Source: Macellibacteroides fermentans (GTDB lineage Bacteria; Bacteroidota; Bacteroidia; Bacteroidales; Tannerellaceae). Taken from it: a DNA stretch of 64,000 bases. The position numbers were made by a program, and so were the translations under genes. The notes under the pieces were generated by a model. The model made no database searches. It had not been told where the DNA came from and saw only the letters and a program-made list of their open reading frames with translations. Location: positions 328,501-392,500 of the forward strand of contig NZ_JACCCY010000003.1 in the NCBI RefSeq assembly GCF_013409575.1. The letters run 5' to 3'. The number at the start of each line of letters is the position of its first letter. Position 1 is the stretch's first letter. Positions 53,801 through 63,363 of the stretch are shown here, piece by piece.

Positions 53801-55422
53801 GCGTTTCGGGGGCCATCAATATAACAGACTTCCCCCTTGAAATGGCCAATCCATTTATTCCCGACGGAATGGCCCGTATGCAGGGTTTTCTGCAGGGAAA
53901 CCTGGACATTAAAGGACGTGCCTCCGATCCCAAAGCGGCCGGATTCCTGCAGATGGATTCAGCTTCTGTATTCGTAGTAGCAGCAGGATCGACTTACCGT
54001 TTCGACAATAAGAAACTGGAAATTGGGAACAACAAGCTTCTGTTCAACAATTACAACCTGTACGCATACGGAAAAAATCCATTTGTTATTAACGGGGATA
54101 TCAACTTCTCCGACCCGGCCCGGGTACTGGCTAACCTGAAATTAAATGCTGATAACCTGCAATTGGTAGATGTTAAACGGAACAAGGAGAGCCTGGTCTA
54201 TGGCAAATTGTTTGTAAACCTCAATTCTACTTTACGGGGACCATTGGATGCAATTACCATGCGCGGGAATCTTCAGCTATTGGGTAATACGGATCTTACC
54301 TATGTGCTTAAGGATTCACCCCTCACGGTTCAGGACCGCCTGTCGGATCTGGTTACATTCACCTCCTTCACCGATACTTTGTATACGGATCGCATGGAGG
54401 AGATTCCTCCGTTACAACTGGGAGGAATGGATATGCTCCTTACCATACATATTGATCCGGCCGTACGGTTGCAGGCCGACCTGAGTGCGGATCAGGAAAG
54501 CAGGATTGAGCTGGAAGGAGGTGGTGATCTTTATTTTCAATATACGCCTCAGGGGGATATGTTTTTAAATGGGAGATATACCCTGTCCGGAGGAAGTATC
54601 CTCTATACGTTGCCGGTAATTCCCAAAAAGAAGTTTACCATCAAGGAGGACAGCTATGTGGAATGGAATGGCGATCCGATGAATCCGGTTCTTAACTTAC
54701 AAGCTACCGAAAGGGTGCGTACGGCAGTAACACTGAATGAACAGACTCCCCGGCAGGTAAATTTCGATGTGGGAATCTCGCTGAAACAACGTATGAGCGA
54801 CATGCAACTCGAATTTACGTTGAATGCTCCGGAAGATCTGACCATGCAGAATCAGCTGAGTGCAATGGGTGAAGAGGAACGCAGCAAGCAGGCGGTAAGC
54901 ATGCTTGTAACAGGGATGTACCTGGGGAGCGGCAGCGGGACCGGAAAAGTAAACATGAATATGGGGGCTGCCTTAAACAGTTTCCTGCAAAAGGAAATTA
55001 CAAACCTGGCTGGTTCGGCACTTAAGACAGTAGATATTTCTTTGGGAGTTGAAAGCAGTGAGGAAGAAACCGGCGAAAAGCGAACCGATTATTCTTTCCG
55101 CTTTGCCAAACGGTTCTATAACGACCGTATCCGGGTGGTGCTGGGGGGACGAATTTCAACCGGAAATGTACCGGAACAGAATCAGACTTTTATCGACAAT
55201 ATCTCATTTGAATATCGTTTGGATAATAGCGGAACCCGGTATGTGAAATTGTTCCACAACAAGAACTACGAAAGTATTCTGGAAGGAGAGATTACCGAAA
55301 CCGGGGCCGGTATTGTGTTGAGAAGAAAAATGAAACATATAGGTGAGTTCTTTATTTTTAGGAAACCCAAAAAGATAACCCCTGTAAATGAAAACAATGC
55401 GAATGATGAATCAAATCAATAA
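50806..55422 (+). CDS. tamB: Translocation/assembly module TamB-like protein
   Basis: The 1538-residue protein has one N-terminal transmembrane anchor (about 7-29, IAFLVPLALILLLSVLLYF), an AsmA-like start (YASTSTGIDIRIAKVRLSF) and a very long beta-rich region, ending in the TamB/DUF490 domain (about 1150-1500; LSGGSILYTLPVIPKKKF, TGMYLGSGSG). TamB proteins form a groove spanning the periplasm, working with an Omp85 partner in outer-membrane protein or lipid transport. Here the partner gene overlaps its 3' end by 35 bp. Its length is typical. Confidence 0.9.
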   Translation: MKRWMKWIGIAFLVPLALILLLSVLLYFPPIQDFARNKIVAYASTSTGIDIRIAKVRLSFPLNLTIQDVLALRTPADTLLKLQSLEVRVKLLPLLKSKVVVDAVDLKGGQIHSGDFIEGLQIDGQLGRFHAKADHIDLTKEMATFNSMELSDTQLSIRMDSVAEEKDSTSAPLNWKIALDEVVLNKVNLDILLPGDTVRMRGGMNHALLSKGWIDLGRSGYSARKIQLTEGTFSLDNDTLGRKAGLDPNHIAIDSLEFEADSLSFEDKVFGINIRRFSFSEQSGLKLSSLEGSILSDGKQLEIPNLQLKTPYSEMQLLVSAPWSSLDEKAEGSIRSLLIASIGKGDLMLAAGDLPKDFKTYYPNRPVSVTAGIEGNLDKLELRGFKAELAGAFKMDASGTLIQIADSLQRQGSFRIDARSYNLEFILGMLDKKQRDMLELPYGMELKGEVSFKKDAYKTNLTFKEDKALVKLDGSYQSQSEDYQITVSIDSLQPNHFMPKDSLYWLTASAAIKGKGFDLYSARTSSLLQATISDIKYGRNSVSEIQLNGRLKNHAYELQLESGYPLALLKTSVSGILQRKKAEMNLDAQVEHLNLYRLHLVDVPLSTAFRFEANASSNLNEILHLTGRLTQWELSGEEKTYYPQDTRFEAGTTHDSTYFEITAGDAFMKLNSDQGATKLSASLSLITERLMNQYEQQELDLTVLRPLLPNVNIQGFIGKQNPIQDLLALQKIKFNETSFTAATSPAQGLSVNIAMHKFQQDTLMVDTLRIESFEDTSGLKLKGEVKLNRTRWRKAYNGILDGHIRKNEVNALVHVTDGDGKVGLHLGTEARLEKEGFISARLYPDHPIIAFRRFTLNEDNYLRYKDLKNMSANLRLTGEQNASIWLHSVPDSGALQEMHAEISQLDLSLLSANIPNAPSMGGIVSADIQYAPTDNTFMLIADAGIDELFYENKRVGEMQLSAVYLPMSENSHQVDIHFLRDRKEISSATAFYQAGVRDSVSGAINITDFPLEMANPFIPDGMARMQGFLQGNLDIKGRASDPKAAGFLQMDSASVFVVAAGSTYRFDNKKLEIGNNKLLFNNYNLYAYGKNPFVINGDINFSDPARVLANLKLNADNLQLVDVKRNKESLVYGKLFVNLNSTLRGPLDAITMRGNLQLLGNTDLTYVLKDSPLTVQDRLSDLVTFTSFTDTLYTDRMEEIPPLQLGGMDMLLTIHIDPAVRLQADLSADQESRIELEGGGDLYFQYTPQGDMFLNGRYTLSGGSILYTLPVIPKKKFTIKEDSYVEWNGDPMNPVLNLQATERVRTAVTLNEQTPRQVNFDVGISLKQRMSDMQLEFTLNAPEDLTMQNQLSAMGEEERSKQAVSMLVTGMYLGSGSGTGKVNMNMGAALNSFLQKEITNLAGSALKTVDISLGVESSEEETGEKRTDYSFRFAKRFYNDRIRVVLGGRISTGNVPEQNQTFIDNISFEYRLDNSGTRYVKLFHNKNYESILEGEITETGAGIVLRRKMKHIGEFFIFRKPKKITPVNENNANDESNQ

Positions 55423-57730
55423 TACATCTCTGTTTCGTTGGGCAAGCCTGCTTATGGTTATAATTCTGTTATCCGCTTGCTCCACCACCCGGAATCTTCC
55501 GGATGGTGAAGTTCTGTACACCGGAATCCGAAAGATAGCTATTCAGAACGAAGACTCCACCAAGGCCGGACAGGCTGCGCTCGAAGAGATTGAAGCCGCA
55601 TTGGCTTATCCTCCCAACAATGCCATCTTTGGAAGCTCGTCTTTACGTACTCCGTTTCCCTTTGGATTGTGGATTTACAACGGATTTGTAAATAAGAAAA
55701 GCAAATTCAGCAAATGGATATTTAATAAACTGGCCGCAAAACCGGTTCTTATCTCTACTGTAAGCCCGGATGTACGAACCAAGGTAGTGCAAAACTTGTT
55801 GCGTGAATACGGGTATTTCAACGGCACCGCCTCCTATTCTGTTTTGCCCGACAAAAAAGACTCCCTGAAAGCTAAAGTGAGTTATCAGATAGACATGCGG
55901 CAGCCCTATAAGATAGATACCGTAATCTATACCTCTATCTCACCCAAAGCCGATTCGATCGTCCGGCAGACTTTAGCAGAAAGGGCTATCCGTCCTAACG
56001 ACAATTTCAGTGTGATCAAGCTGGAAGAAGAGAGACAGCGGCTGGCATCGATCATGAGAAACAAGGGGTACTACTATTTCCGTCCCGATTTTATAGCCTA
56101 TCAGGCAGACACCTTAAATTATCCGGGCAGGGTAGGATTAAAGGTTATCAGTAAGCCGGGTCTGCCTGCCACCGCTGTACGCCCCTGGCATGTGGGCAAT
56201 ATTTCCTACAGTTTGAACGGATACGATGGAGAGACTCCCACCGATTCCATCTTGTACAAAGATCTGATGATCTATTACGAAGGCAAACTGCGGGTTCGTC
56301 CGCGTATACTTTACAACCGACTCTTCTTTAGAAAAGGGGATCTTTATAAACAGTCCGTACAGGAGAAAACTCAGTCGGCTTTAAACAGGCTATCCATTTT
56401 CCAATATACCGATATGCAATATACGCCCAAGGATACTTCATTAGCCTGCGATACGCTGAACCTGCGTATAAATGCCATGTATGAACTTCCGCTGGACGGA
56501 GAACTTGAACTGAATGTTACCTCTAAAAGCAATAATCAGGCAGGTCCGGGTGCCGTAGTCAGCCTTACCCGCCGGAATCTTTTCAAAGGAGGCGAAGTGT
56601 TGGGAATAACGCTTCGCGGGTCTTACGAATGGCAGACCGGCAACCGGGTAAACGGAGCCAGCAACTCCATCAACAGCTATGAACTGGGACTCTCGGGTAC
56701 TCTTACCTTTCCCCGGATCATTTTCCCCGGCTTCCAACATAAGATATACGACTATCCGGCCAATACTACGTTCAAATTGTATGCCGACCAGCTCAACCGG
56801 TCGCGCTTCTTTAAATTACTGGCCTTTGGAGGAAGTGCTTCCTATAGTTTTCAGCCAACGGCATCCAGCAAACATACGTTGGTTCCCTTCAGACTAACCT
56901 ATAATCTGTTGCAGAGCACCACGCATGAGTTCGATTCCATCACTGCTGCCAATCCGGCCTTATACCTTAGTTTGAAGAATCAATTCATTCCGGCTATGAG
57001 CTATACCTACACCTACGACAATGCAATGATTAAAGAGGGGAAAAACCAATTGTGGTGGGAAAGCAGTATCACCTCCGCAGGGAATATCCTTTCGGGAATA
57101 AACGCCCTGGCGGGGAAGAGCTTTACGAAAGGGAAAACGATCCTGGGTAATCCGTATGCCCAGTTTATCAAACTTACCAGCGAAATAAGAGTGACTCATG
57201 AAATAGACCGGAATCAGCGGCTTGCCATGCGGTTGATGGGCGGTTTCATCTACAGCTACGGCAATGCCACAATCGCCCCCTATAGCGAACAATTCTACAT
57301 CGGTGGGGCAAACAGCATCAGAGCATTTACGGTTAGGAGTATCGGTCCCGGACGTTTCCGTCCCAATATAGACAATCCCTATTCCTACATCGACCAGACG
57401 GGCGATGTTAAACTGGAAGCAAATATCGAATACCGTTTCCGCATGATCGAAAACCTGCATGGTGCTGTTTTTCTGGATGCAGGGAATATCTGGCTGCTTC
57501 GGAGCGACGAAGCACGCCCCGGGGGATTAATTAACTCGGCAAACTTTTTAAACGACATTGCATTGGGAACCGGAGCAGGTATCCGGTACGACCTGGAATT
57601 CCTTGTGCTGCGGCTCGACCTGGGTATCGCCTTACATACTCCTTACGAGACTGGAAAGAAAGGATATTATAACATTCCCAGATTTAAAGATGGGCTGGGA
57701 CTGCATCTGGCCATCGGCTATCCATTCTAA
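55388..57730 (+). CDS. tamL: Omp85-family outer-membrane lipoprotein TamL (BamA/TamA-like)
   Basis: The up-to-780-residue protein has a lipoprotein signal (LLMVIILLSACSTTRNLPDG); lipid-modified Omp85 proteins beside TamB are a Bacteroidetes feature called TamL. POTRA-like repeats occupy about 100-400 and the 16-strand barrel the last 380 residues, with the conserved loop motif YIGGANSIRAFTVRSIGPG and the final strand ending in Phe (LHLAIGYPF). The start could be 55388, 55403 or 55406, all inside the tamB 3' end. The overlap implies translational coupling and a TamB-TamL complex. Confidence 0.9.
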   Translation: MKTMRMMNQINNTSLFRWASLLMVIILLSACSTTRNLPDGEVLYTGIRKIAIQNEDSTKAGQAALEEIEAALAYPPNNAIFGSSSLRTPFPFGLWIYNGFVNKKSKFSKWIFNKLAAKPVLISTVSPDVRTKVVQNLLREYGYFNGTASYSVLPDKKDSLKAKVSYQIDMRQPYKIDTVIYTSISPKADSIVRQTLAERAIRPNDNFSVIKLEEERQRLASIMRNKGYYYFRPDFIAYQADTLNYPGRVGLKVISKPGLPATAVRPWHVGNISYSLNGYDGETPTDSILYKDLMIYYEGKLRVRPRILYNRLFFRKGDLYKQSVQEKTQSALNRLSIFQYTDMQYTPKDTSLACDTLNLRINAMYELPLDGELELNVTSKSNNQAGPGAVVSLTRRNLFKGGEVLGITLRGSYEWQTGNRVNGASNSINSYELGLSGTLTFPRIIFPGFQHKIYDYPANTTFKLYADQLNRSRFFKLLAFGGSASYSFQPTASSKHTLVPFRLTYNLLQSTTHEFDSITAANPALYLSLKNQFIPAMSYTYTYDNAMIKEGKNQLWWESSITSAGNILSGINALAGKSFTKGKTILGNPYAQFIKLTSEIRVTHEIDRNQRLAMRLMGGFIYSYGNATIAPYSEQFYIGGANSIRAFTVRSIGPGRFRPNIDNPYSYIDQTGDVKLEANIEYRFRMIENLHGAVFLDAGNIWLLRSDEARPGGLINSANFLNDIALGTGAGIRYDLEFLVLRLDLGIALHTPYETGKKGYYNIPRFKDGLGLHLAIGYPF

Positions 57731-57777
57731 CAACAGACAGCCGATATAGCCGGATTTCAGATTTATTTAACAGGGTT

Positions 57778-58674
57778 CTATAAGCGGGAGGTAATGTAAT
57801 CGATTACAGACAAGCAAAGATTGGTCGTCTTATCATCGCTATCCAATTCGGGATTAAGTTCTACCAGATCCAGCGACTTGATAAGGTTTGTCGACAATAT
57901 GTGACTTACAAACTCTTCAAATTCGGAAGGGATCAATCCTTCCGGCACTCGGGTTCCTGTTCCGGGAGCATACGATGGATCAATGCTGTCCACATCAATG
58001 CTGAAATGGACATTCCTTATTTTCCGTTCGCGTAATTTATTCTTGATATCTTCGGCAACAAAGGCAATTCCTTTGTCACGGATGGTATCCATGGTATATA
58101 CGCTGAGGTGCTGCTCTTCAATCAGTGCGCATTCTCCCTCATCCAGACTGCGTGTTCCAACCAAAAATACATTCTGGGGAAGCACTTTATTGCCGGGCGA
58201 ATAGACATTCACCAACTCTTCGCTTCCCAATCCCATCAGTGCACTTAGAGGCATGCCATGAATATTTCCGCTGGGTGAAGTCTCTCCCGTATTGATATCT
58301 CCATGGGCATCCAACCAGATGATACCAAAATCATCGTAGCACTTACCAACTCCCGATGCACTACCCAGTCCCAGAGAATGGTCGCCGCCTATTACAAGGG
58401 GGAAAGCTCCGCCGCGCAAGGTATCATATACAAGTTCAGCCAGGTTGTTATTAACTTCTACAATCACATCCAGGTACTTCAACCGCGAACCCTTCAGGTA
58501 TTTTTCCTCTTCTGTAACAGGAGGAACATATAAATTTCCCAGGTCGAAGGCTTTGTGTCCGTGACTGCGGATCAGGCTCATCAGTCCCCTTTCCCTTAAA
58601 TAATTAGGAGCCTTTTCCACTCCCTTCCGATCGCAGCCCAGATTCAGGGGTACACCGATAACATTTATTTTCAT
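57778..58674 (-). CDS. rocF: Arginase
   Basis: The 298-residue ureohydrolase has the manganese-binding motifs GGDHS (about 95), DAHGDIN (about 122) and SIDVDSIDPSYAPG (about 225), and the EGL motif. The length fits arginase, which makes ornithine and urea; agmatinase is a less likely alternative. It is 32 bp downstream of ornithine aminotransferase on the same strand, forming an arginine-degradation pair. It is convergent with tamL. Confidence 0.88.
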   Translation of the reverse strand: MKINVIGVPLNLGCDRKGVEKAPNYLRERGLMSLIRSHGHKAFDLGNLYVPPVTEEEKYLKGSRLKYLDVIVEVNNNLAELVYDTLRGGAFPLVIGGDHSLGLGSASGVGKCYDDFGIIWLDAHGDINTGETSPSGNIHGMPLSALMGLGSEELVNVYSPGNKVLPQNVFLVGTRSLDEGECALIEEQHLSVYTMDTIRDKGIAFVAEDIKNKLRERKIRNVHFSIDVDSIDPSYAPGTGTRVPEGLIPSEFEEFVSHILSTNLIKSLDLVELNPELDSDDKTTNLCLSVIDYITSRL

Positions 58675-58706
58675 GTGGTTTTGTTTTTAATTTATTCAAT
58701 CAGCCA

Positions 58707-59921
58707 TTATTTTCCAAAAGCATCCAGCGTTTTCCGGATAATGGCAATGGAGTCCATCATTTGTTCCTTCGTTATAATCAACGGAGGGGTAAAACGAATG
58801 ATATCTCCGTGAGTTGGCTTGGCCAACAGACCGTTCTCTTTCAATGCGAGACAAATATCCCATGCCGTTTTATGCTCCATCGGTCTTGTCACCACAGCAT
58901 TGAGCAGTCCTTTACCGCGGACTTTAAGCAACATGGGATTATTAATTTTTGCAATCTCGTTCCGAAATAATTCACCCATCTCAAAAGCGTTTCGTGTTAA
59001 CTGTTCGTCGCGTACAACCGATAAGGATGCGATAGCCACACTTGCAGCCATGGGACTTCCACCATAGGTAGAGCCATGTTCTCCCGGAGCTATGGTAAGC
59101 ATAATATCATCATTGGCCAATACTGCCGAAACCGGATACATCCCTCCCGAAAGGGCTTTACCCAAAATAAGGATATCCGGATGTACATCCTCGTAATCGC
59201 AAGCAAGCAATCGTCCGGTCCGCCCGATACCAGTCTGAATCTCATCGGCCATGAATAACACCTGATGAGCCTTGCATAGATCGTAACAGCTTTTCAGATA
59301 GCCGTCGTCCGGCACTACTACACCGGCTTCACCCTGAATAGGCTCCACTAAAAAACCGGTGACATCCGGATCCTGTAAAGCAACACGCAAAGCCTCGGTG
59401 TCATTATACGGAACTTTGATGAATCCCGGAGTATAGGGCCCGAATCCGGCATAGGAGCTCGGATCGGTCGACATCGATATCACGGTAATGGTACGTCCAT
59501 GGAAATTATCACCACAAACAATGATCTTGGCGCAGTCGGGAGCCACGCCTTTCCGCCGGTATCCCCAACGTCTGCAAAGCTTCAAAGCCGTTTCAACAGC
59601 TTCAGCTCCGGTATTCATAGGTAATAATTTATCGTATCCGAAGAAATGACAGGCATATTCCATATACTCGCCCAATACATCCGAATGGAAAGCTCTGGAT
59701 ACAAGGGCCAGCTTCTGAGCCTGGCCGACTAACGCATCTACAATTCGGGGGTGACAGTGTCCCTGACTGAGCGCCGAGTATCCTGCAAGGAAATCAATGT
59801 ATCTGTTTCCATCCACATCCCATACATAAACGCCTTCTCCCCGCTCCAACACCACCGGAAGCGGATGGTAATTGTGAGCTCCATAATTCTCCTCCCGAAG
59901 AATGTAAGCATCTGTTTTCAT
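58707..59921 (-). CDS. rocD: Ornithine--oxo-acid aminotransferase
   Basis: The 404-residue class III PLP aminotransferase shows [19 protein letters not shown], the acidic [12 protein letters not shown] segment and the PLP-lysine context [15 protein letters not shown]. RocD moves the delta-amino group of ornithine to 2-oxoglutarate. Coupling to arginase gives arginine to glutamate semialdehyde. A TATCTTTG -7 element on the minus strand lies at 59978-59985. Confidence 0.93.
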   Translation of the reverse strand: MKTDAYILREENYGAHNYHPLPVVLERGEGVYVWDVDGNRYIDFLAGYSALSQGHCHPRIVDALVGQAQKLALVSRAFHSDVLGEYMEYACHFFGYDKLLPMNTGAEAVETALKLCRRWGYRRKGVAPDCAKIIVCGDNFHGRTITVISMSTDPSSYAGFGPYTPGFIKVPYNDTEALRVALQDPDVTGFLVEPIQGEAGVVVPDDGYLKSCYDLCKAHQVLFMADEIQTGIGRTGRLLACDYEDVHPDILILGKALSGGMYPVSAVLANDDIMLTIAPGEHGSTYGGSPMAASVAIASLSVVRDEQLTRNAFEMGELFRNEIAKINNPMLLKVRGKGLLNAVVTRPMEHKTAWDICLALKENGLLAKPTHGDIIRFTPPLIITKEQMMDSIAIIRKTLDAFGK

Positions 59922-59977
59922 AACGATATCCTGTTAAATATTGCACATACTGTTAGTAGTAAAAAGGTTACAATACT

Positions 59978-59985
59978 CAAAGATA
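59978..59985 (-). promoter_or_regulatory. -7 element of the rocD-rocF operon
   Basis: The minus strand reads TATCTTTG, an exact consensus match 57 bp before the rocD start; the -33 element is not clear. Confidence 0.45.
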
Positions 59986-60042
59986 GTATGATAAGTAACA
60001 AAATGATAATCTACAGTCTATGTTAAGAAACACATATTAAAT

Positions 60043-60081
60043 AAAAAAACCTCCTTGTTCCATAGAAAGGAACAGAGGAGG
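60043..60081 (-). terminator. Terminator of the PASTA-rluD-ddl-acyltransferase operon
   Basis: On the minus strand CCTCCTCTGTTCC pairs with GGAACAAGGAGG around TTTCTAT and is followed by seven T. Confidence 0.85.
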
Positions 60082-60105
60082 CTCTATATATCATAGTACG
60101 ATTAC

Positions 60106-61263
60106 TTAGGGTTGAACCGTAAGGTGATTCTTTAGCGGATTCGAATACATCTGCAATATTTTGGTGCGCAGGAAGTCTTCGTCCTTGTTTGGTATTACAA
60201 TCTTGTCAAGCTGTCCCTGAAGGTATTCTTCAAAGGCTTTCTTATCCTTCTGTCCGTAATTAGCACTGAATCGTGTGCCTCCGTACAACATATCGTAAGC
60301 AAGGTAGTTACACGGATAGAAACGGTAATGTCTGTAAATCTCCTGATCGATGGCCGATGCCACGGCAGTAATCAGTTCGCTTTTCTCCATTCCCCGATCC
60401 AACTTGGCCAGTTCCTTGTTTATGGGTGAGCCCAGTGTAAAATGCACACGCCCTTTATTGTAAAGAAGACCTGTTTCCATGGCCAGTAAATCGTCGCGCT
60501 GACTCTTAACAAAATCAGGATTGTCGCGTTTTTGCTGGAACTCCTGCGCTTTCAGAAAATCGCACGGGTCATATTCGTAAGAAATAGCTACCGGAACAAT
60601 ATTAAGTTCCATCATATTGGTAAGGAAATCTTTTGTCCCCCCCATATTCAACATCTTCAGAACGCTTCCCTGGGTACGATCGTCCGAATCTTTTGATCTG
60701 CCTTCACGTTGTGCAATCCATACAGATTCTTTAGTCTCCTTGATTGTGTGATGCATGTAGGCAGATAAAGTCTGACTAACCTCCAGCATCTGGCGTACAG
60801 ACACTCCTCTTTTAACTATAAAGCTGTTGTTAAGCCTAACCAGCGTTTCAATCCAGGGACGGATCATCAGGTTATCGCCGATGGCCACTTGAGTCATACC
60901 GTGCCCCACATCGTAAAGCATCACATTCAGAAAAGCTGCATCCAGAACAATATCCCTGTGATTTGATATAAAAGTACAAGGTTCTTTCGGCAAACGACTC
61001 TTACCAGAAATCGTTAGCGAAAAAGTTGTTTTTTTTGCAACTGTCATCACCGCATTATAAGCCATTACCGACTTAAAATCTTCTTTCGTTTTAAAAGATC
61101 GCATCAATGCAGAAAACTCTGTCCAATTCAAATCGGGCATTATGTAACGCAAAGCACGTTCAAAATCGTCGGAAGCAAGCAACTTTTCAATTGCATCTTT
61201 CACCTCATTGTTGTTGAGAGGTCTAATCTCATCAAAATTGGGAGAAACTGTTTCTTTATCCAT
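60106..61263 (-). CDS. 1-acyl-sn-glycerol-3-phosphate acyltransferase-like protein
   Basis: The 385-residue protein carries the PlsC-type acyltransferase motifs: NHRDIVLD (NHx4D, about 101-108) and a later EGRSKDSDD (motif III, about 185). It has long extra N- and C-terminal regions compared with PlsC (about 240 residues) and no clear transmembrane helix. Family members acylate lysophosphatidate or related lipids at the inner membrane. It is the last gene of the operon, 11 bp after ddl. Confidence 0.82.
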   Translation of the reverse strand: MDKETVSPNFDEIRPLNNNEVKDAIEKLLASDDFERALRYIMPDLNWTEFSALMRSFKTKEDFKSVMAYNAVMTVAKKTTFSLTISGKSRLPKEPCTFISNHRDIVLDAAFLNVMLYDVGHGMTQVAIGDNLMIRPWIETLVRLNNSFIVKRGVSVRQMLEVSQTLSAYMHHTIKETKESVWIAQREGRSKDSDDRTQGSVLKMLNMGGTKDFLTNMMELNIVPVAISYEYDPCDFLKAQEFQQKRDNPDFVKSQRDDLLAMETGLLYNKGRVHFTLGSPINKELAKLDRGMEKSELITAVASAIDQEIYRHYRFYPCNYLAYDMLYGGTRFSANYGQKDKKAFEEYLQGQLDKIVIPNKDEDFLRTKILQMYSNPLKNHLTVQP

Positions 61264-61274
61264 ATTTTTTTAAA

Positions 61275-62264
61275 TTATTGGCAAATCTTATTTAGTTCAT
61301 TTCCGATAATATCAGACATCACATCTTTGATGTCTAATCCGGCAGCACGAACCTGCTGAGGAATAAAACTGGTGGCCGTCATACCCGGTGTTGTATTGAT
61401 ATCAAGTAATTTGGGTTCACCGTTTGCCTCAATGATGTAATCCACACGAATGATTCCTTTAGCACCCAGAATGTCGTATATACGTAAAGTTTCACGTTGA
61501 ATCCGTTCTGCCAGTTCTGCCGGAATACGGGCTGGGGTAATCTCCTCGACCTGTCCGTTATATTTTGCATCAAAGTCAAAAAACTCATTGGATGTAACTA
61601 CCTCCGTAAGCGGAAAAACAACTTCTTTCCCCTTTACTTTATAACAACCACAAGTTACTTCTGTTCCGGAAATATAGCTCTCAATTAATACTTCCTCTCC
61701 TTCTTCGAACGCTTTGGCGATCGCCCCGTTCAGTTCGGTAATCTCTTTCACTTTGGTAACCCCAAAACTGGAACCTCCGTCGTTAGGTTTTACAAACACA
61801 GGTAAGCCCAGATATTCTACAATAGCCTGATCAGACCATGCTTCTCCTTTAAACAACCGAACTGAGTCAGCAACATTTACACCAAAACTCTTCAAATAAT
61901 TGTTACATACAAATTTGTTGAAGGTTATGGAGGCAGCCAACACACCACAGCAGGAATAAGGCATTCCTATCAAGTCGAAATAGCCCTGCAACAAGCCATT
62001 TTCTCCCGGAGTACCATGTATGGTGATATATGCAAAGTCGAAACGCACCACTTGTCCGTTTTCGACAAAACTAAAATCGTTCTTATTGATCGGAGCCGAT
62101 CCACCATCGGTCAGCCTTACAGACCAATCTCCTTTTTTAAGGATAACCACATACAGGTTAAATTTATCCTTGTCAATAAACGAGTAAATACCTTCTGCAC
62201 TCTTTAATGAAACAACCACTTCGGAGGAATCTCCCCCTGCAACTATTGCAATGTTCTTTTTCAT
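61275..62264 (-). CDS. ddl: D-alanine--D-alanine ligase
   Basis: The 329-residue ATP-grasp enzyme has the N-terminal AIVAGGDSSEVVVSLKSA, the HGTPGENGLLQGYFDL substrate loop and the C-terminal LLDINTTPGMT metal/ATP site. It makes D-Ala-D-Ala for peptidoglycan. It starts 3 bp after rluD ends, and 11 bp separate it from the acyltransferase. Confidence 0.95.
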   Translation of the reverse strand: MKKNIAIVAGGDSSEVVVSLKSAEGIYSFIDKDKFNLYVVILKKGDWSVRLTDGGSAPINKNDFSFVENGQVVRFDFAYITIHGTPGENGLLQGYFDLIGMPYSCCGVLAASITFNKFVCNNYLKSFGVNVADSVRLFKGEAWSDQAIVEYLGLPVFVKPNDGGSSFGVTKVKEITELNGAIAKAFEEGEEVLIESYISGTEVTCGCYKVKGKEVVFPLTEVVTSNEFFDFDAKYNGQVEEITPARIPAELAERIQRETLRIYDILGAKGIIRVDYIIEANGEPKLLDINTTPGMTATSFIPQQVRAAGLDIKDVMSDIIGNELNKICQ

Positions 62265-62267
62265 TTT

Positions 62268-63362
62268 TTACAACTCTTTGTTATTTACATATGTTCGCCA
62301 TTTATTGATCAATTGCGTCATATCGTCGGGCATATCTGTATCAAAAAACATTTCCTGACCGGTAGATGGATGAACAAAACCCAATGTTTTGGCATGTAAA
62401 GCCTGTCTTGGGCAAATTGCGAAACAATTTTGCACAAACTGTTTATATTTTGAAAATGTAGTACCTTTTAGAATATCGTTACCACCGTACCGCGCATCAT
62501 TAAAGAGAATATGTCCGATATACTTCATATGCGCCCTTATCTGATGTGTACGTCCGGTTTCCAGCCGGCATTCAACCAAAGTAACATATCCCAACCTTTC
62601 CAACACGGTATAATGAGTAACCGCTGTCTTACCCTGATCTCCATCAGGAAAGACGGTCATCTGCATCCTGTCTTTCGGATCTCTGCCTATATTTCCTTCT
62701 ATCCGGCCTTCGTTTTCCTGCACTATCCCCCAAACCAACGCTCTGTAATTCCGTTTGGTTGTTTTGTGGAAAAACTGCATACTCAGATTAGCCTTTGTTT
62801 CGGGCTTCTTTGCTACGACAAGCAATCCGGATGTATCTTTATCAATCCGATGTACCAAACCCAAACGAGGATCGGAAGGATCGTACGAAGGATCGTCTTT
62901 GAGATAATATGCCAATGCATTCACCAACGTTCCGGTATAATTTCCATGACCCGGATGCACAACAAGGCCCGCAGGCTTGTTCACCACCAACAGATCATCA
63001 TCTTCATATACAATGTTAAGGGGAATGTTTTCCGGAATGATTTCGAGCTCCCTCCGGGGGCGTGTCATCACGAGTGTAACCACATCCATGGGTTTTACCC
63101 TGTAATTGCTCTTTACCGGAGTGCCGTTTACCAGAATAGCTCCGGCTTCTGCTGCAAGCTGAATACGGTTACGTGTCGCATTCATCATGCGGTCCACCAA
63201 AAACTTATCAACTCTAAGCAGTGACTGACCTTTATCTGCAACAAAACGGAAGTGCTCGTAAAGCGTTGGAGACTCCTCCAGTTCATCATCTTCAGAAATA
63301 TCGTCGTCGGCCAAAAGATCCTTTAAAGGATCCTCTTCTATCTCTTCCCAAGAGTTATTCAT
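62268..63362 (-). CDS. rluD: RluA/RluD-family 23S rRNA pseudouridine synthase
   Basis: The 364-residue protein has an acidic N-terminal extension (about 1-35), an S4 RNA-binding domain (about 45-110) and the RluA-type catalytic domain with the active-site aspartate in HRIDKDTSGLLVVAK. RluD makes pseudouridines in helix 69 of 23S rRNA; which paralogue this is cannot be separated by eye, but S4 plus length favours RluD. It begins 1 bp after the PASTA gene ends. Confidence 0.88.
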   Translation of the reverse strand: MNNSWEEIEEDPLKDLLADDDISEDDELEESPTLYEHFRFVADKGQSLLRVDKFLVDRMMNATRNRIQLAAEAGAILVNGTPVKSNYRVKPMDVVTLVMTRPRRELEIIPENIPLNIVYEDDDLLVVNKPAGLVVHPGHGNYTGTLVNALAYYLKDDPSYDPSDPRLGLVHRIDKDTSGLLVVAKKPETKANLSMQFFHKTTKRNYRALVWGIVQENEGRIEGNIGRDPKDRMQMTVFPDGDQGKTAVTHYTVLERLGYVTLVECRLETGRTHQIRAHMKYIGHILFNDARYGGNDILKGTTFSKYKQFVQNCFAICPRQALHAKTLGFVHPSTGQEMFFDTDMPDDMTQLINKWRTYVNNKEL

Positions 63363-63363
63363 A